A program made the translations under genes and the position numbers. From contig NC_088800.1 of NCBI RefSeq assembly GCF_011386835.1, positions 1,116,001-1,180,000 on the forward strand: a stretch of DNA of 64,000 nt, read 5' to 3'. Each line of letters starts with the position of its first letter. The stretch's first letter is position 1. Under the pieces are notes generated by a model. That model worked only from the letters and a program-made list of their open reading frames with translations, searched no databases and was not told where the DNA came from. Shown here one piece after another: positions 33,775 to 43,205 of the stretch. The stretch comes from Chrysemys picta bellii. Lineage: Eukaryota; Chordata; Testudines; Emydidae.

Positions 33775-34185
33775 GGGGCAGGGCTGGTGGTGCATTACTG
33801 TGGGGCGGCATGTGGGGCAGGGCTGGTGGCGCATTGCTGTGGGGCGGTGTGTGGGGTGGGGCTGGTGGCGCATTGCTGTGGGGCGGCGTGCGGGGCAGGG
33901 CTGGTGACAAGGCCGGCTCCAGGCACCAGTTTACCAAGCAGGTGCTTGGGGCGGCCACTTCAGAGAGGGGCGGCACGTCCCGCTGTTCAGTGGCAATTCG
34001 ACAGACAGACCCTCACTCCTGCTTGGAGCGAAGGACCTTCAGCCGAATCGCCGCCGCAGATCGCGATCGCGGTTTTGTTTTGTTTTGTTAGTTTGGCTGC
34101 TTGGGGCGGCCAAAACCCTGGAGCCGGCCCTGGCTGGTGACACATTGCTGTGGGGCAATGCATGGGGCAGGGCTGCTGGGAAGCT
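33775..34185. repeat. 39-bp minisatellite split by a hAT insertion
   Basis: Units 'gctggtggcgcattgctgtg' plus 'gggcggcgtgcggggcagg' repeat about four times. The array is interrupted at 33908-34132 by a hAT copy and resumes at 34133 with a further unit. Confidence 0.88.
33908..34132. mobile_element. Non-autonomous hAT element, perfect 8-bp target duplication
   Basis: The ends caaggccggctccagg and cctggagccggccctg are inverted. The identical flanks gctggtga lie at 33900-33907 and 34133-34140. The interior holds ggcggcacgtcc and a cagatcgcgatcgc palindrome shared with the copy at 41745. Confidence 0.92.
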
Positions 34186-34390
34186 CTGCAGGGAGTCGGT
34201 GCTAATGCCAGCAACATGTCCTGGCATCACCCACTGCAGCGTCTGGGTAGGTGTGTGCATCTGCTGGTCTTTGCCAGGCGAATGACCTGCTCCAGGGTCC
34301 CCTGCCTTGGGAGAACTCCCCGTGCTGCCCCACGGACCAAACTGCAGATGGATCAGGCCATGGGGGGCTCCCTCCTGATGGGCAGCCGTA

Positions 34391-34508
34391 GAGTGACCCG
34401 ACAGCAAGTGTGAAAAATCATGACGGGGGTGGGGGGTAATAGGAGCCAATATAAAAAAAGCCCCAAATATCGGGACTGTCCCGATAAAATCGGGACATCT
34501 GGTCACCC
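34391..34508. mobile_element. Short MITE with TA target site, second copy
   Basis: Flanked by TA on each side, with ends gagtgacccga and tctggtcaccc. It is closely similar to the copy at 9694 in ARPIN intron 1. Confidence 0.8.
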
Positions 34509-34623
34509 TAGGCAGCCGCCTCATGGTATCCCCGCTGGCCGCAGGCTGTGACAGGGTGACCGGTGCTGGCTGGGGCTCGGTCCCTCCTGGGGTTGGCCCA
34601 GCCTCTCTCGCGGCTCCCCCTGC

Positions 34624-35434
34624 GGCCTGGCTCCGCCCACGGCCGCAGTGCCCAGCGCTGCCCTCCCTGCCACGGCCTGGCTCCGCCCGCGGCCCCGGTG
34701 CCCAGCGCTGCCCTCCCTGCCATGGCCTGGCTCCGCCCACGGCCCCGGTGCCCAGCGCTGCCCTCCCTGCCACGGCCTGGCTCCGCCCGCGGCCCCGGTG
34801 CCCAGCGCGGCCCTCCCTGCCGCGGCCTGGCTCCGCTCGCGGCCCCGGGTGCCCAGCGCTGCCCTCCCTGCCGCGGCCTGGCTCCGCCCGCGGCCCCGGT
34901 GCCCAGCGCTGCCCTCCCTGTGCGGCCTGGCTCCGCCCGCGGCCCCGGTGCCCAGCGCTGCCCTCCCTGCCACGGCCTGGCTCCGCCCGCGGCCCCGGTG
35001 CCCAGCGCTGCCCTCCCTGTGCGGCCTGGCTCCGCCCACGGCCCCGGTGCCCAGCGCTGCCCTCCCTGCCGCGGCCTGGCTCCGCTCGTGGCCCCGGTGC
35101 CCAGCGCTGCCCTCCCTGCCGCGGCCTGGCTCCGCCCGCGGCCCCGGTGCCCAGCGCTGCCCTCCCTGCCGCGGCCTGGCTCCGCCCGTGGCCCCGGTGC
35201 CCAGCGCTGCCCTCCCTGCCGCGGCCTGGCTCCGCCCGCGGCCCCGGTGCCCAGCGCTGCCCTCCCTGCCACGGCCTGGCTCCGCCCGCGGCCCCGGTGC
35301 CCAGCGCGGCCCTCCCTGTGCGGCCTGGCTCCGCCCGCGGCCCCCGTGCCCAGCGCTGCCCTCCCTGCCACGGCCTGGCTCCGCCCGCGGCCCCGGTGCC
35401 TAGCGCTGTCCTCCCTGCGTGGCCTGGCTCCCAG
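34624..35434. repeat. 50-bp GC-rich minisatellite, about 16 units
   Basis: The unit is ctccgcccgcggccccggtg plus cccagcgctgccctccctgc plus cacggcctgg. It repeats about 16 times with point variants, and occasional units are one base shorter. Because 50 is not a multiple of three and the unit lacks stops, open frames of 250-516 codons cross it in several frames on both strands. None is a gene. Confidence 0.96.
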
Positions 35435-37458
35435 TGTGTCCGTGAGCGAGCTGGGGCGAAGGCCTGTCTCGCCTGTCCCCAGCCAGTGCCTGCACTCCCG
35501 GGGAGCTGCTTGGCGTGAGGCCGGCCCCAGGCCTGGGCCGTGGCCCCTCTGCTGTGCGTCGCTGGACCCTGGGGGGCTCCTCCGGGCACTGGCTCTGTTG
35601 CTCTGCCAGCCCCTGCTCAGTGCGACAGGTGCAGGCTTGTGCTCCCTCCAGCTCTCGCTGTCCCCTGCCGGGAGCTGACCTTGGCCCAGCGCTGAGCCCC
35701 GAGGCGGCTTGGCCGCCTGCCCTGGCTGCAGTCCCCTTTCACGGCTCCCCTGGGGTTTCCATGAGCCCAGCAGGGCCCGTGGGATCAGTCACTGCCCTTG
35801 TTTCCATGATGATTGTTTATGCAGGAGGCTAGTTCCACGCCGGGGAGACCAGAAATGCCTGATTCAGCCAAGGGCCAAATGCTCTCGTTGCTTGAAACCT
35901 GCCGGAAAGGCCTAAATGAGTGAGACTACCCCAGTGAGTGAGACTACCCCAGAGTGAGACTACCCCAGTGAGTGAGACTACCCCAGAGCGCAACAAACCT
36001 TCTAGCCTGTGACCAAGATCCGGCCCAAGCGGCTAACCCAGGAGCACCCTCTTGGGGGGCTCCAGCATGGGAAGCAAAGGACCCTTTCCGCGTTTGCTTC
36101 GTCTGGCCCCGCTGGAGCCGAGGGCCGATCATTGGCAATGACCCACTTGTTCGTTACAGGTTATGAAAAAGGAGTTCCTTATGCAGCCAGTGATTGACCA
36201 CACCCGTGTTTTAGTTCTGTTACGTCAGCCCACAGCCCAGCCAGCAGTGGTGTTTCACAGGGTCACTCCACGCTAACACAATAACTCGGTGTGCATCCTG
36301 TTCGGTCGTGTGCTTTGGGCCCGTTCCTCGTGCCGTAACGTGACCTATATTCTTCCAGCCCTCCTCGCTGGGCCCAGAGTCCCGGTGACTGGGCTCTTTG
36401 ATGTGGGGGTGGGGCGCGGGCCTGTGTCCTGGCCTCTGGGGCATCTCCGGCATTGGCCCTCTGGTTCTCTGATGTGAAATCCCCTGGCGCCGGTGGCTGA
36501 CGGGCGCCAGGGCTGGGCCCGGGGCAGCAGAGGTGGAGGGTATGTTGTTAAATCCATCCAAGCAGCAGCTCTGGCTGGGTTCTGGGATCTGCCCCAAGGC
36601 CCAGGAGAGCTGGAATCACTTTAAAGAGCCTGGAACAGCGAGTTGAGCAGATCTGGAAAGGCCCCTGGTCCCCCAGTGCCGTACCCCCCTTGGCAGCAGT
36701 GCTGAGTCGGCCCGGCCTGGCCACGCAGGGGCAGGGCCGCTGGAATACAGGCACGGGGGCAGGGCCCATCAGAGTCCCATGGAGCCGTGCAGGGCATGCC
36801 TGGGGAGAGGGGCCCATGTGGGGTTCTGTGAGCAGCCGACTGCTCCCGGTGCAGTTGGGGGTCCCCGGCTGGGCACTAATCTCCAGGAAGTACCTGTGCC
36901 AAGGTCATCAGCGCTGGCACAAACGGCTGTGGCTGGAGACTGAGGCAGTGGGGTGGGGGAGCCTGGCCACTGGGATGGGACTCGCTCCCACAGCCATTTC
37001 ACACTAGACCTGGGGTCGCAAGAGACAGATCCTGGCAGAGCCCAGTCCCCCGGCCTGGCTCCCAAGCAAGCCCAGTTCCCACGGATCCCAGCTCCGTACA
37101 GCGCCCTGGCCCCAGCCCCCGTACGGCACGCTGCACTGTGCGCACGAGCGTGAGCCACGGGTCTCGGCTGCAGTGCTCTGCACAGGCAAGACAACAGCCC
37201 AGCAGCCTTTGGGATGGAGGAGCTGGGATCCATCCCACGACGCTGCATGTGCACGGAGCCCCGCTGACGCCTCCTGCTGGCGGCCGGGGGCGTGTTGCTC
37301 CAGGGAGTTTCTCCGGCACAGTGCCGTACGTTTCCAGAAAGCCCCTGGCATTGCCAGGAACGGGGTAAGGGCTGGCTGGGCCGGCAGGGACTGGAACACG
37401 CTGAGGCTGGAGCGGTGACTGACGCTGTGGCGGGGCCCATGGCCCCAGATGTAGCAAC
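35435..37458. other. Intergenic, no gene recognised
   Basis: A small tandem array of 'gagtgagactaccccagt' units lies at 35915-35992. Otherwise there is GC-rich DNA without known motifs. Confidence 0.5.
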
Positions 37459-37560
37459 CAGGGCCGGCTCCAGGCACCAGCTTGTCAAGCAGGTGCCTGG
37501 GGCGGCCACTCCGGAGAGAGGCGGCACGTCCAGCTATTCGGCGGACGGTCCCTGGGGAGC
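37459..37560. mobile_element. Left half of a hAT element
   Basis: Begins cagggccggctccaggcacc and matches the left part of the 41745 copy through ggcggcacgtccagctattc. No right end follows, so it is truncated or rearranged. Confidence 0.8.
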
Positions 37561-38040
37561 AGCGGGGGGGAGGCACCGTCCCTGGGCAGGGGGACTCCAG
37601 CACCACAAGGTCTGTGTGTCAGAATCCGATGTCCAGCCTCCATCTCGGGCCCCCGCTCAGCAACATGGGCACTGCCCAGGCCGTGGAGCCGATGCATGGC
37701 ACATCCCTCAGTGCAGGGCTCTGCCAGCCGTGCCAGGCCCGCTCACGCTGTGAGCTTCCCCAGGGCAGTGCCCTGTTGGCAGCCGAGCCTGCCTGGGGCT
37801 GGCCAGCAGTGCAGGGGTTAAGGTGGTGAGTGTGGTTCAGGTCCTTACTTCCCCTGGAGCACTGGGAGGAAACTTTCTTTTGCTGCTGGTTTGGGGCCAG
37901 CTGAGGGGAGGAGGCAGATTCTGCAGCCCTGTGGATCCACATCCCTGCTTGGGCCAGGACTGGAGGCAGCAGCCCCTGTGAAGCTTGGAGCGCGCACCCT
38001 GGGGATGAAGCCCCAAAGGTGAGTGGGAGCCTCCTGCTAT
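37561..38040. other. Intergenic, no gene recognised
   Basis: Nothing recognisable. Confidence 0.5.
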
Positions 38041-38975
38041 GGCTGTCCCTGCTTCTCCACACCCCCTGCACCCTCCTATGCACCCCACCCCCTGCGCCCC
38101 CCCAATCCATATCCCCTGCACAGCCCCTATGCACACCCCTCCCACCCCCTGTGCCCCCCCACAATCCATATCCCCTGCACAACCCCTATGCATCCCACAC
38201 CCTGCGCCCCCCCACAATCCGTATCCCCTGCACAGCCCCTATGCACACCCCTCCCACCCCCTGCACTCCCCCACAATCCATATCCCCTGCACAGCCCCTA
38301 TGCACACCCCTCCCACATCCTGCACACCCCCACAATCCATACCCCCTGCACACCCCCTATGCACCCCACACCCTGTGCCCCCCCACAATCCATATCCCTT
38401 GCACACCCCCTATGCACCCCACACCCACAGCCTGCACTTCCTCCTACACACACCATGCACCCTGCACAGCCTGTAAATCCCCTACACCCCCCCGAACACC
38501 CTCTTACGCACACGTCATACCCCCTGTACAGCCTGTACACCCCCTATATACACCATATACCCTGTGCACACACCCTACACCCCTGTACGCACACCCTGTA
38601 CATCCCCAGGCACACCCCTGCATACCCCTTACAGACATACACCCGGCATACCCTGTCCATTTCTCTTTCACACACACCATATACCTTGCACACCCCACAT
38701 GCCCCTTGCCACACATACATCCCCTTACACCCACCCACTCACACATCCCATACCTTCCTCTCCACCCTACCCACTCCTACACCCTGCGCACCCATACACA
38801 CCATAACCCTGCACAGCCCCTACACATACACACACCCTATACACACCTTGTACACCCCCTACATGCTGGACACACGCTTACACCCCATCCATCCTGCACA
38901 CCACATAGGCACCCCCTACACACACACAGCCTACACAGCTCCAACCCCTGCACACGAGCGCTTTCACCCAGCGCC
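38041..38975. repeat. C/A-rich minisatellite
   Basis: Between 38095 and 38430, units containing 'cacaatccatatcccctgca' and 'cagcccctatgcacacccct' repeat with a period of about 55-60 bases. The array then degrades into irregular ACACCC-rich sequence. The long Pro/His/Thr and Cys/Gly/Val frames are composition artefacts. Confidence 0.9.
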
Positions 38976-39234
38976 TTCTCCCTTGGAAAGGGTGGGGCAG
39001 AATAGGGTCAAGTGTTTGGGGCTGATGGGGGGGGGCAACCCACAAACAGCAAGTGATCCGTGGGTGGGGGGGGGTGTCCTTGCCCCTGACACAGACCAGT
39101 GGGTTAGGCTTTTCCCTGCACTTTGGCAACACTTGTTGAATTCATCCTGCCAGTAAAGTTTCTTTGAATGGAACTGTGCGGGGTGGGGAGCAAGGGTGTG
39201 TGTGACAGAGGGGTGGGGATTGTTCTGTGTCAAC

Positions 39235-39530
39235 AAGTTGTTGGAGGTGTTTGTGTGAGCTGGCTGGGAGGGCTGGGGGTGGTGTGAGCTGAGGGGGATG
39301 GGGGGCTGGCCTGGGTGTGCGAGCTGGGGGTGGGGGGGCTGGACTGAGCGTGCGAGCTGGGAGAATGTGGGGGGCTGGCCTGGGCGTGGGAGCTGGAGGG
39401 GTGGGAATCTGGACTGGGTGTGCAAGCTGGGGGTGGGGGGCTAGCCTGGGTGTGCGAGCTGGGAGAATGTGGGGGGCTGGCCTGGGCGTGTGAGTTGGGG
39501 GGGGGGCTGGACTGAGTGTGTGAGTTGGAG
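39235..39530. repeat. G-rich minisatellite
   Basis: Imperfect units of the form 'ggctggcctgggtgtgcgag' plus ctgggggtgggg repeat seven or eight times. Confidence 0.85.
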
Positions 39531-41100
39531 GGTGGGCCTGTGGGTCCTCACCCTTCCCAGCCCCAAGGATCGACTCCAGAGATCGCTCCGGCCAGGGCTA
39601 TTTGCAGCCTAACCTTGCTTCTGTCCCCACAGCTAATCTGTGGCGTGAGCTCCATGCCTGCGGAAACATCTGGGGCTGGTCCCCGGGCTGGGGGAGCTGG
39701 GGCTGCGGCAAGGGGGCAGAGAGCTGCTTCCCAGCTGGTGGGGGGTCGTGATATTTTGCATCTGGAAACTGTCAGTGTCTTTTGCCAAAGCAAATCTCCC
39801 CCCCGTCTGAACACGTCTTTCCAGCCTGCGCTCGGCTCCCGGCTCCCGGCGTGGGAACCGCTGCAGGGGCCCTTCGCGTCCAGCCCGGCTGCTGGGAATG
39901 GCCACACTGCGCCAGGCTGGGCAGCGGGCTCCGGGAGAGCCTGGCGGAGGGGCAGGCCATGGGTGTGGCTCCGCCATGCAGCAGATAGCCAGGGGAAGCT
40001 GGGAATGTCCCCCCTCCCCCCCCCCCAGCATCGGTTGGTTCATTCACAGAGCTGCCGTCTGCCCAAGCCAAGCTGCAGGCTGGGGGCTGGCCCAGGAGTG
40101 CCGGGGCTGCATGCGTTTGCCCTGCTCTTCAAAGTGCAATGTTTGCTCCACACAACGTCCTCTCCAAAGTCCTGCTGGCCCTGCACTGAGGTCTGGGCCC
40201 ACTCGCTCCCCACTGCCAGCTGCCCCAGGACCTCAGTGCACTCTCTGGGGTGGCTCCAGCAGGGCCCAGAATGGAGGGGCGCCCCCGGCTGCCTGGCCCC
40301 ACGCCCTGCACTGTTCTGAAGGCTGGGTCGTGCTGCTGTCCTAGAGCTCAGACAGGGTCGCTAAGCACCCCGGCTTCCCAGTGAGAGCTGCCTCGCAGAC
40401 ACGCCCCACACGACTTCCCAGCTCCCACACCTGGGCCCCATGCTGCAGGCTCAGGCTGTGGGGCACCGGGAACCGAGCGGTTTCCGCTGAGGAGGTGGAC
40501 AGCGCATTGCTCCATGGCGTGGGTGCTTGGCCTGTCTCTGCAGGTCCAGCAGCAGCCACTCAAGTTCCTTCACCTACAGACCTGCCTAGGCCTGCTCTGG
40601 GCACTCTGGGCGCTGAGGCTGGGAGCGTGCTCCTTGGCTTGGCTTCTCTCTGCCCGGGCCCCTGGCTGGCACTGAAATGTGGGAACTGAGAACGCACTTC
40701 CGGGAGCCCTCGTTCAGGGCCTCTGCAAGTTATTCGCTCCCCCGATAAGCTGATAAAGTTTATTACACGATGCAGCAGATCATGGACTTTGTAAGCCTGG
40801 CAGGTGGCTGGCAGATCCCGCAGCCCCCACACCTGTCAGCTCCACTGCAGCCGGCAGAGGCTGTACCCCCAGGATCCCCCATGTCAGGCTCCCAGAGCAG
40901 GCCAGGGCTCCTGGCGTCATGGTGGGTGAGACGCTGGCCTGAGCCCGCCCATTCAGTGTGGGCAGGTGTGCACACCCAAATGCACACCAGCCAGGGAGGT
41001 GCACACACCAACATCCTGACAATGCCTTGTGCTTTTCCTGTGCCTCCCACCCCGCGAGCGCGAGGTGCTTTGCAAACAGCCGGGCGGTGGCCTGAGCGCT
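39531..41100. other. Intergenic, no gene recognised
   Basis: A frame of about 267 codons (39516-40319) has no known motif and overlaps frames on the other strand. It is not supported as a gene. Confidence 0.5.
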
Positions 41101-41104
41101 GCTG

Positions 41105-41530
41105 AGGTAGGTGGCTGTAGAATCCCAGGGCTGGAAAGCCCTCGAGAAGCCACCAAGTACATCTCCCTGCGCTGAGGCTGGCCCAAGAAAACCTAGACCA
41201 GCCCTGACAGGGGTTTGTCCAACCTGCTCTTCAAACCTTCCCGGGATGGGGATTGCACAACCTCCATTGGCAGCCTGTTCCGGAGCACAATGATCCCTGT
41301 CCTCTTTAGAACAGCCCTTTGCAGATGGGCAGGCTGTTCTTAGCTCCCCTCGCAGCTAAACATGCCCAGTTTTTAACCACTCCTCACAGGGCAGATTTCC
41401 CAAACCTTGTGCCATTTTCGTTGCTCTCCTCTGGGCGTGCTCCACTTTCTCCACATCTTTCCTAAAGCTTGGTTCCCAGACCTGGACACAGCTTCACTAG
41501 TGCTGAGTAGAGTGGGCCAGTGACCTCCTG
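41105..41530 (-). mobile_element. Old CR1 LINE 3' fragment, minus strand
   Basis: Plus-strand text such as 'gaatcccagggctggaaagc' and 'cctccattggcagcctgttc' is the complement of a CR1 3' end and pol C-terminus. It is heavily diverged. Confidence 0.65.
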
Positions 41531-41613
41531 TGTCTTATATATGGCACTGTGGATGTGCCTGTGAACATGTCACATAGGGGAAACTGAGGCACAGAGAGGC
41601 TAACGGGACCCTG

Positions 41614-42017
41614 GAATGGGGTTACCTCAGGAGGTGGTGGAATCTCCATCCTTAGAGGTTTTTAAGGTCAGGCTTGACAGAGCCCTGGCTGGGATGATAT
41701 ACTTGGGGATTGGTCCTGCTTTGAGCAGGGGGTTGGACTGGATGCAGGGCTGGCTCCAGGCACCAGCTTGACAAGCAGGTGCTTGGGGTGGCCGCTCCGG
41801 AGGGGGGCGGCACGTCCAGCTATCCGGCGGAGGGTCCCTCATTCCGACTCAGAGTGAAGGACCTCCCGCCGAATTGCTGCCGCAGATCGCGATCGCAGCT
41901 TTTTTTGGGGGAGGGAGAGGGGGGGCTGCTTGGGGCGGCAAAAACCCTTGAGCCAGCCCTGACTGGATGACCTCCTGAGGTCCCTTCCAACCCTGATATT
42001 CTATGAGTCTATGACCC
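41614..42017 (+). mobile_element. CR1 LINE 3' end, plus strand, split by a hAT copy
   Basis: The pol end (ggaggtggtggaatctcc...ttaaggtcaggcttgac) runs to 41744, is broken by the hAT element, and resumes at 41970 (acctcctgaggtcccttcc) with the tail attctatgagtctatga. It is the same family as 52500-52684. Confidence 0.9.
41745..41961. mobile_element. Non-autonomous hAT element inside CR1, perfect target duplication
   Basis: The identical octamer actggatg flanks it at 41737-41744 and 41962-41969. Removing the element and one octamer restores the CR1 consensus seen at 52640. The ends are cagggctggctccaggc and gagccagccctg. Confidence 0.95.
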
Positions 42018-42034
42018 ACGGTCCCATAGCAAGC

Positions 42035-42236
42035 CAGAGATGGGTCTAGAACCCTGGAGTTCTGATTCCCAGACCTGCCTGCTTTATCCATGAGCACCCA
42101 CTCCCCTCCCAGATTGAGGGTAGAACCCAGGAGTCCTGAGTCCAGGCCCCTGCTCTAACCAGTAGCCTCTCCTCCTAGGGCTGGGGAGAGAACCCAGGAG
42201 TCCTGCCTCCAGGCCCCTGCTCTAACCAGTAGCCCC
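42035..42236. repeat. Short tandem repeat before ANPEP
   Basis: Two to three copies of about 65 bases, sharing 'gaacccaggagtcctg' and 'caggcccctgctctaaccag'. Probably an old dispersed repeat duplicated locally. Confidence 0.7.
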
Positions 42237-42425
42237 CACTTTCACATGTGGTGGGAGACCAGTGCTGGTCCTTTTGGAAGGAGACTGATCCTGTTGCTTT
42301 CCCCCAGACAGGCGCTATCACAGACGCCCTGTTTCCCATTAACTTCCTCTTGGAGCGGGGTGGGGGCGCGAGGAGCTTGTCCCAGATGCTGCGAAGCTGC
42401 AGTGACCTTTGTGAGCCTCCCAGCC

Positions 42426-42539
42426 ATTTAATACTTCACCCATTAACCCAGAGCTGACAGCCCCTTGGGAGCCGGATAAAAGGCTGCGGTGAGCCTGGCA
42501 CTGCTACTTGCCCTGCGTCTCCCTCGCCAGCAGCGCACC
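42426..42539 (+). promoter_or_regulatory. ANPEP: Putative ANPEP promoter and 5' leader
   Basis: A TATA-like ggataaaagg lies at 42474-42483, about 57 bases before the ATG, which fits a start site near 42505 and a short leader. Just upstream, ttaatacttcacccattaac (42428-42447) resembles spaced HNF1 half-sites. Mammalian ANPEP epithelial promoters are known to use a TATA box and HNF1, so this is a plausible tissue-specific promoter. The HNF1 reading is inference. Confidence 0.55.
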
Positions 42540-43205
42540 ATGGCAGCCGGCTTCTTCATCAGCAAGACCCTGGGCATCGTGGCATAATCCTGGGCCTGGG
42601 CGCCGTGGCCACCATCATCGCCCTCTCCGTCGTGTACTCGCAGGAGAAGGAAAAAAATGCAGCGACTTTGCTGCCCAGCATCTCTTCCACCGCGGCCACC
42701 ACTCCCAGCAAGGCCACCCCGGCCACCACTCCCAGCAAGGCCACCCCGGCCAACGTGACCAGCACACCCCCCTGGCCACCACGGCCGCCCCCGCCCAATC
42801 CCTGGAACAACTTCAGACTCCCCAGTCCCTGATCCCGGAGCACTACGCCGTGACCCTGCAGCCCTTCCTGACCCCGGACGCCTCCGGCCTCTACATCTTC
42901 AAAGGAAACAGCACCGTGAGCTTCTCCTGCCAGAGTGCCACCAACCTCATTCTGCTCCACAGCAAGCAGCTCAACTACACAGAGCAGAACGGCTTCCTGG
43001 TCTCGCTGCAGGGGGTGAGTGGCTCCAGCCCCCCGCCCATCACAAAGACCTGGCTGGAGACCCAGACCCAGTACCTGGTGGTGCAGCTCCAGGGGCAGCT
43101 GGAGAAAGGCAAGAGCTACGAGCTAGTCAGCAGCTTCACAGGGGAGCTGGCCGATGACCTGGCTGGCTTCTACCGCAGCGAGTATGTGGAGGATGGAGTG
43201 ACCAG
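42540..43205 (+). CDS. ANPEP: ANPEP coding exon 1, with two apparent -1 frameshifts
   Basis: Starts [14 protein letters not shown] at 42540, then hits taa at 42585-42587. The next frame carries the rest of the membrane anchor ([11 protein letters not shown]) and the stalk to NNFRLPSP, then tga at 42830-42832. The third frame carries [15 protein letters not shown] to the donor acc ag|gtatgg. The missing bases fall in gtggcata (expected gtgggcata) and agtccctga (expected agtcccctga). The stalk holds a 27-base tandem duplication encoding TTPSKATPA twice. Confidence 0.9.

Noticed and set aside
34039..35678. Open frames of 331-516 codons on both strands
   Set aside because: They lie across the 50-base minisatellite, occur in several frames at once and encode only repeats set by the unit.
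38019..39156. Pro/His/Thr-rich open frames of up to 377 codons
   Set aside because: Produced by the C/A-rich minisatellite; several frames are open at once.
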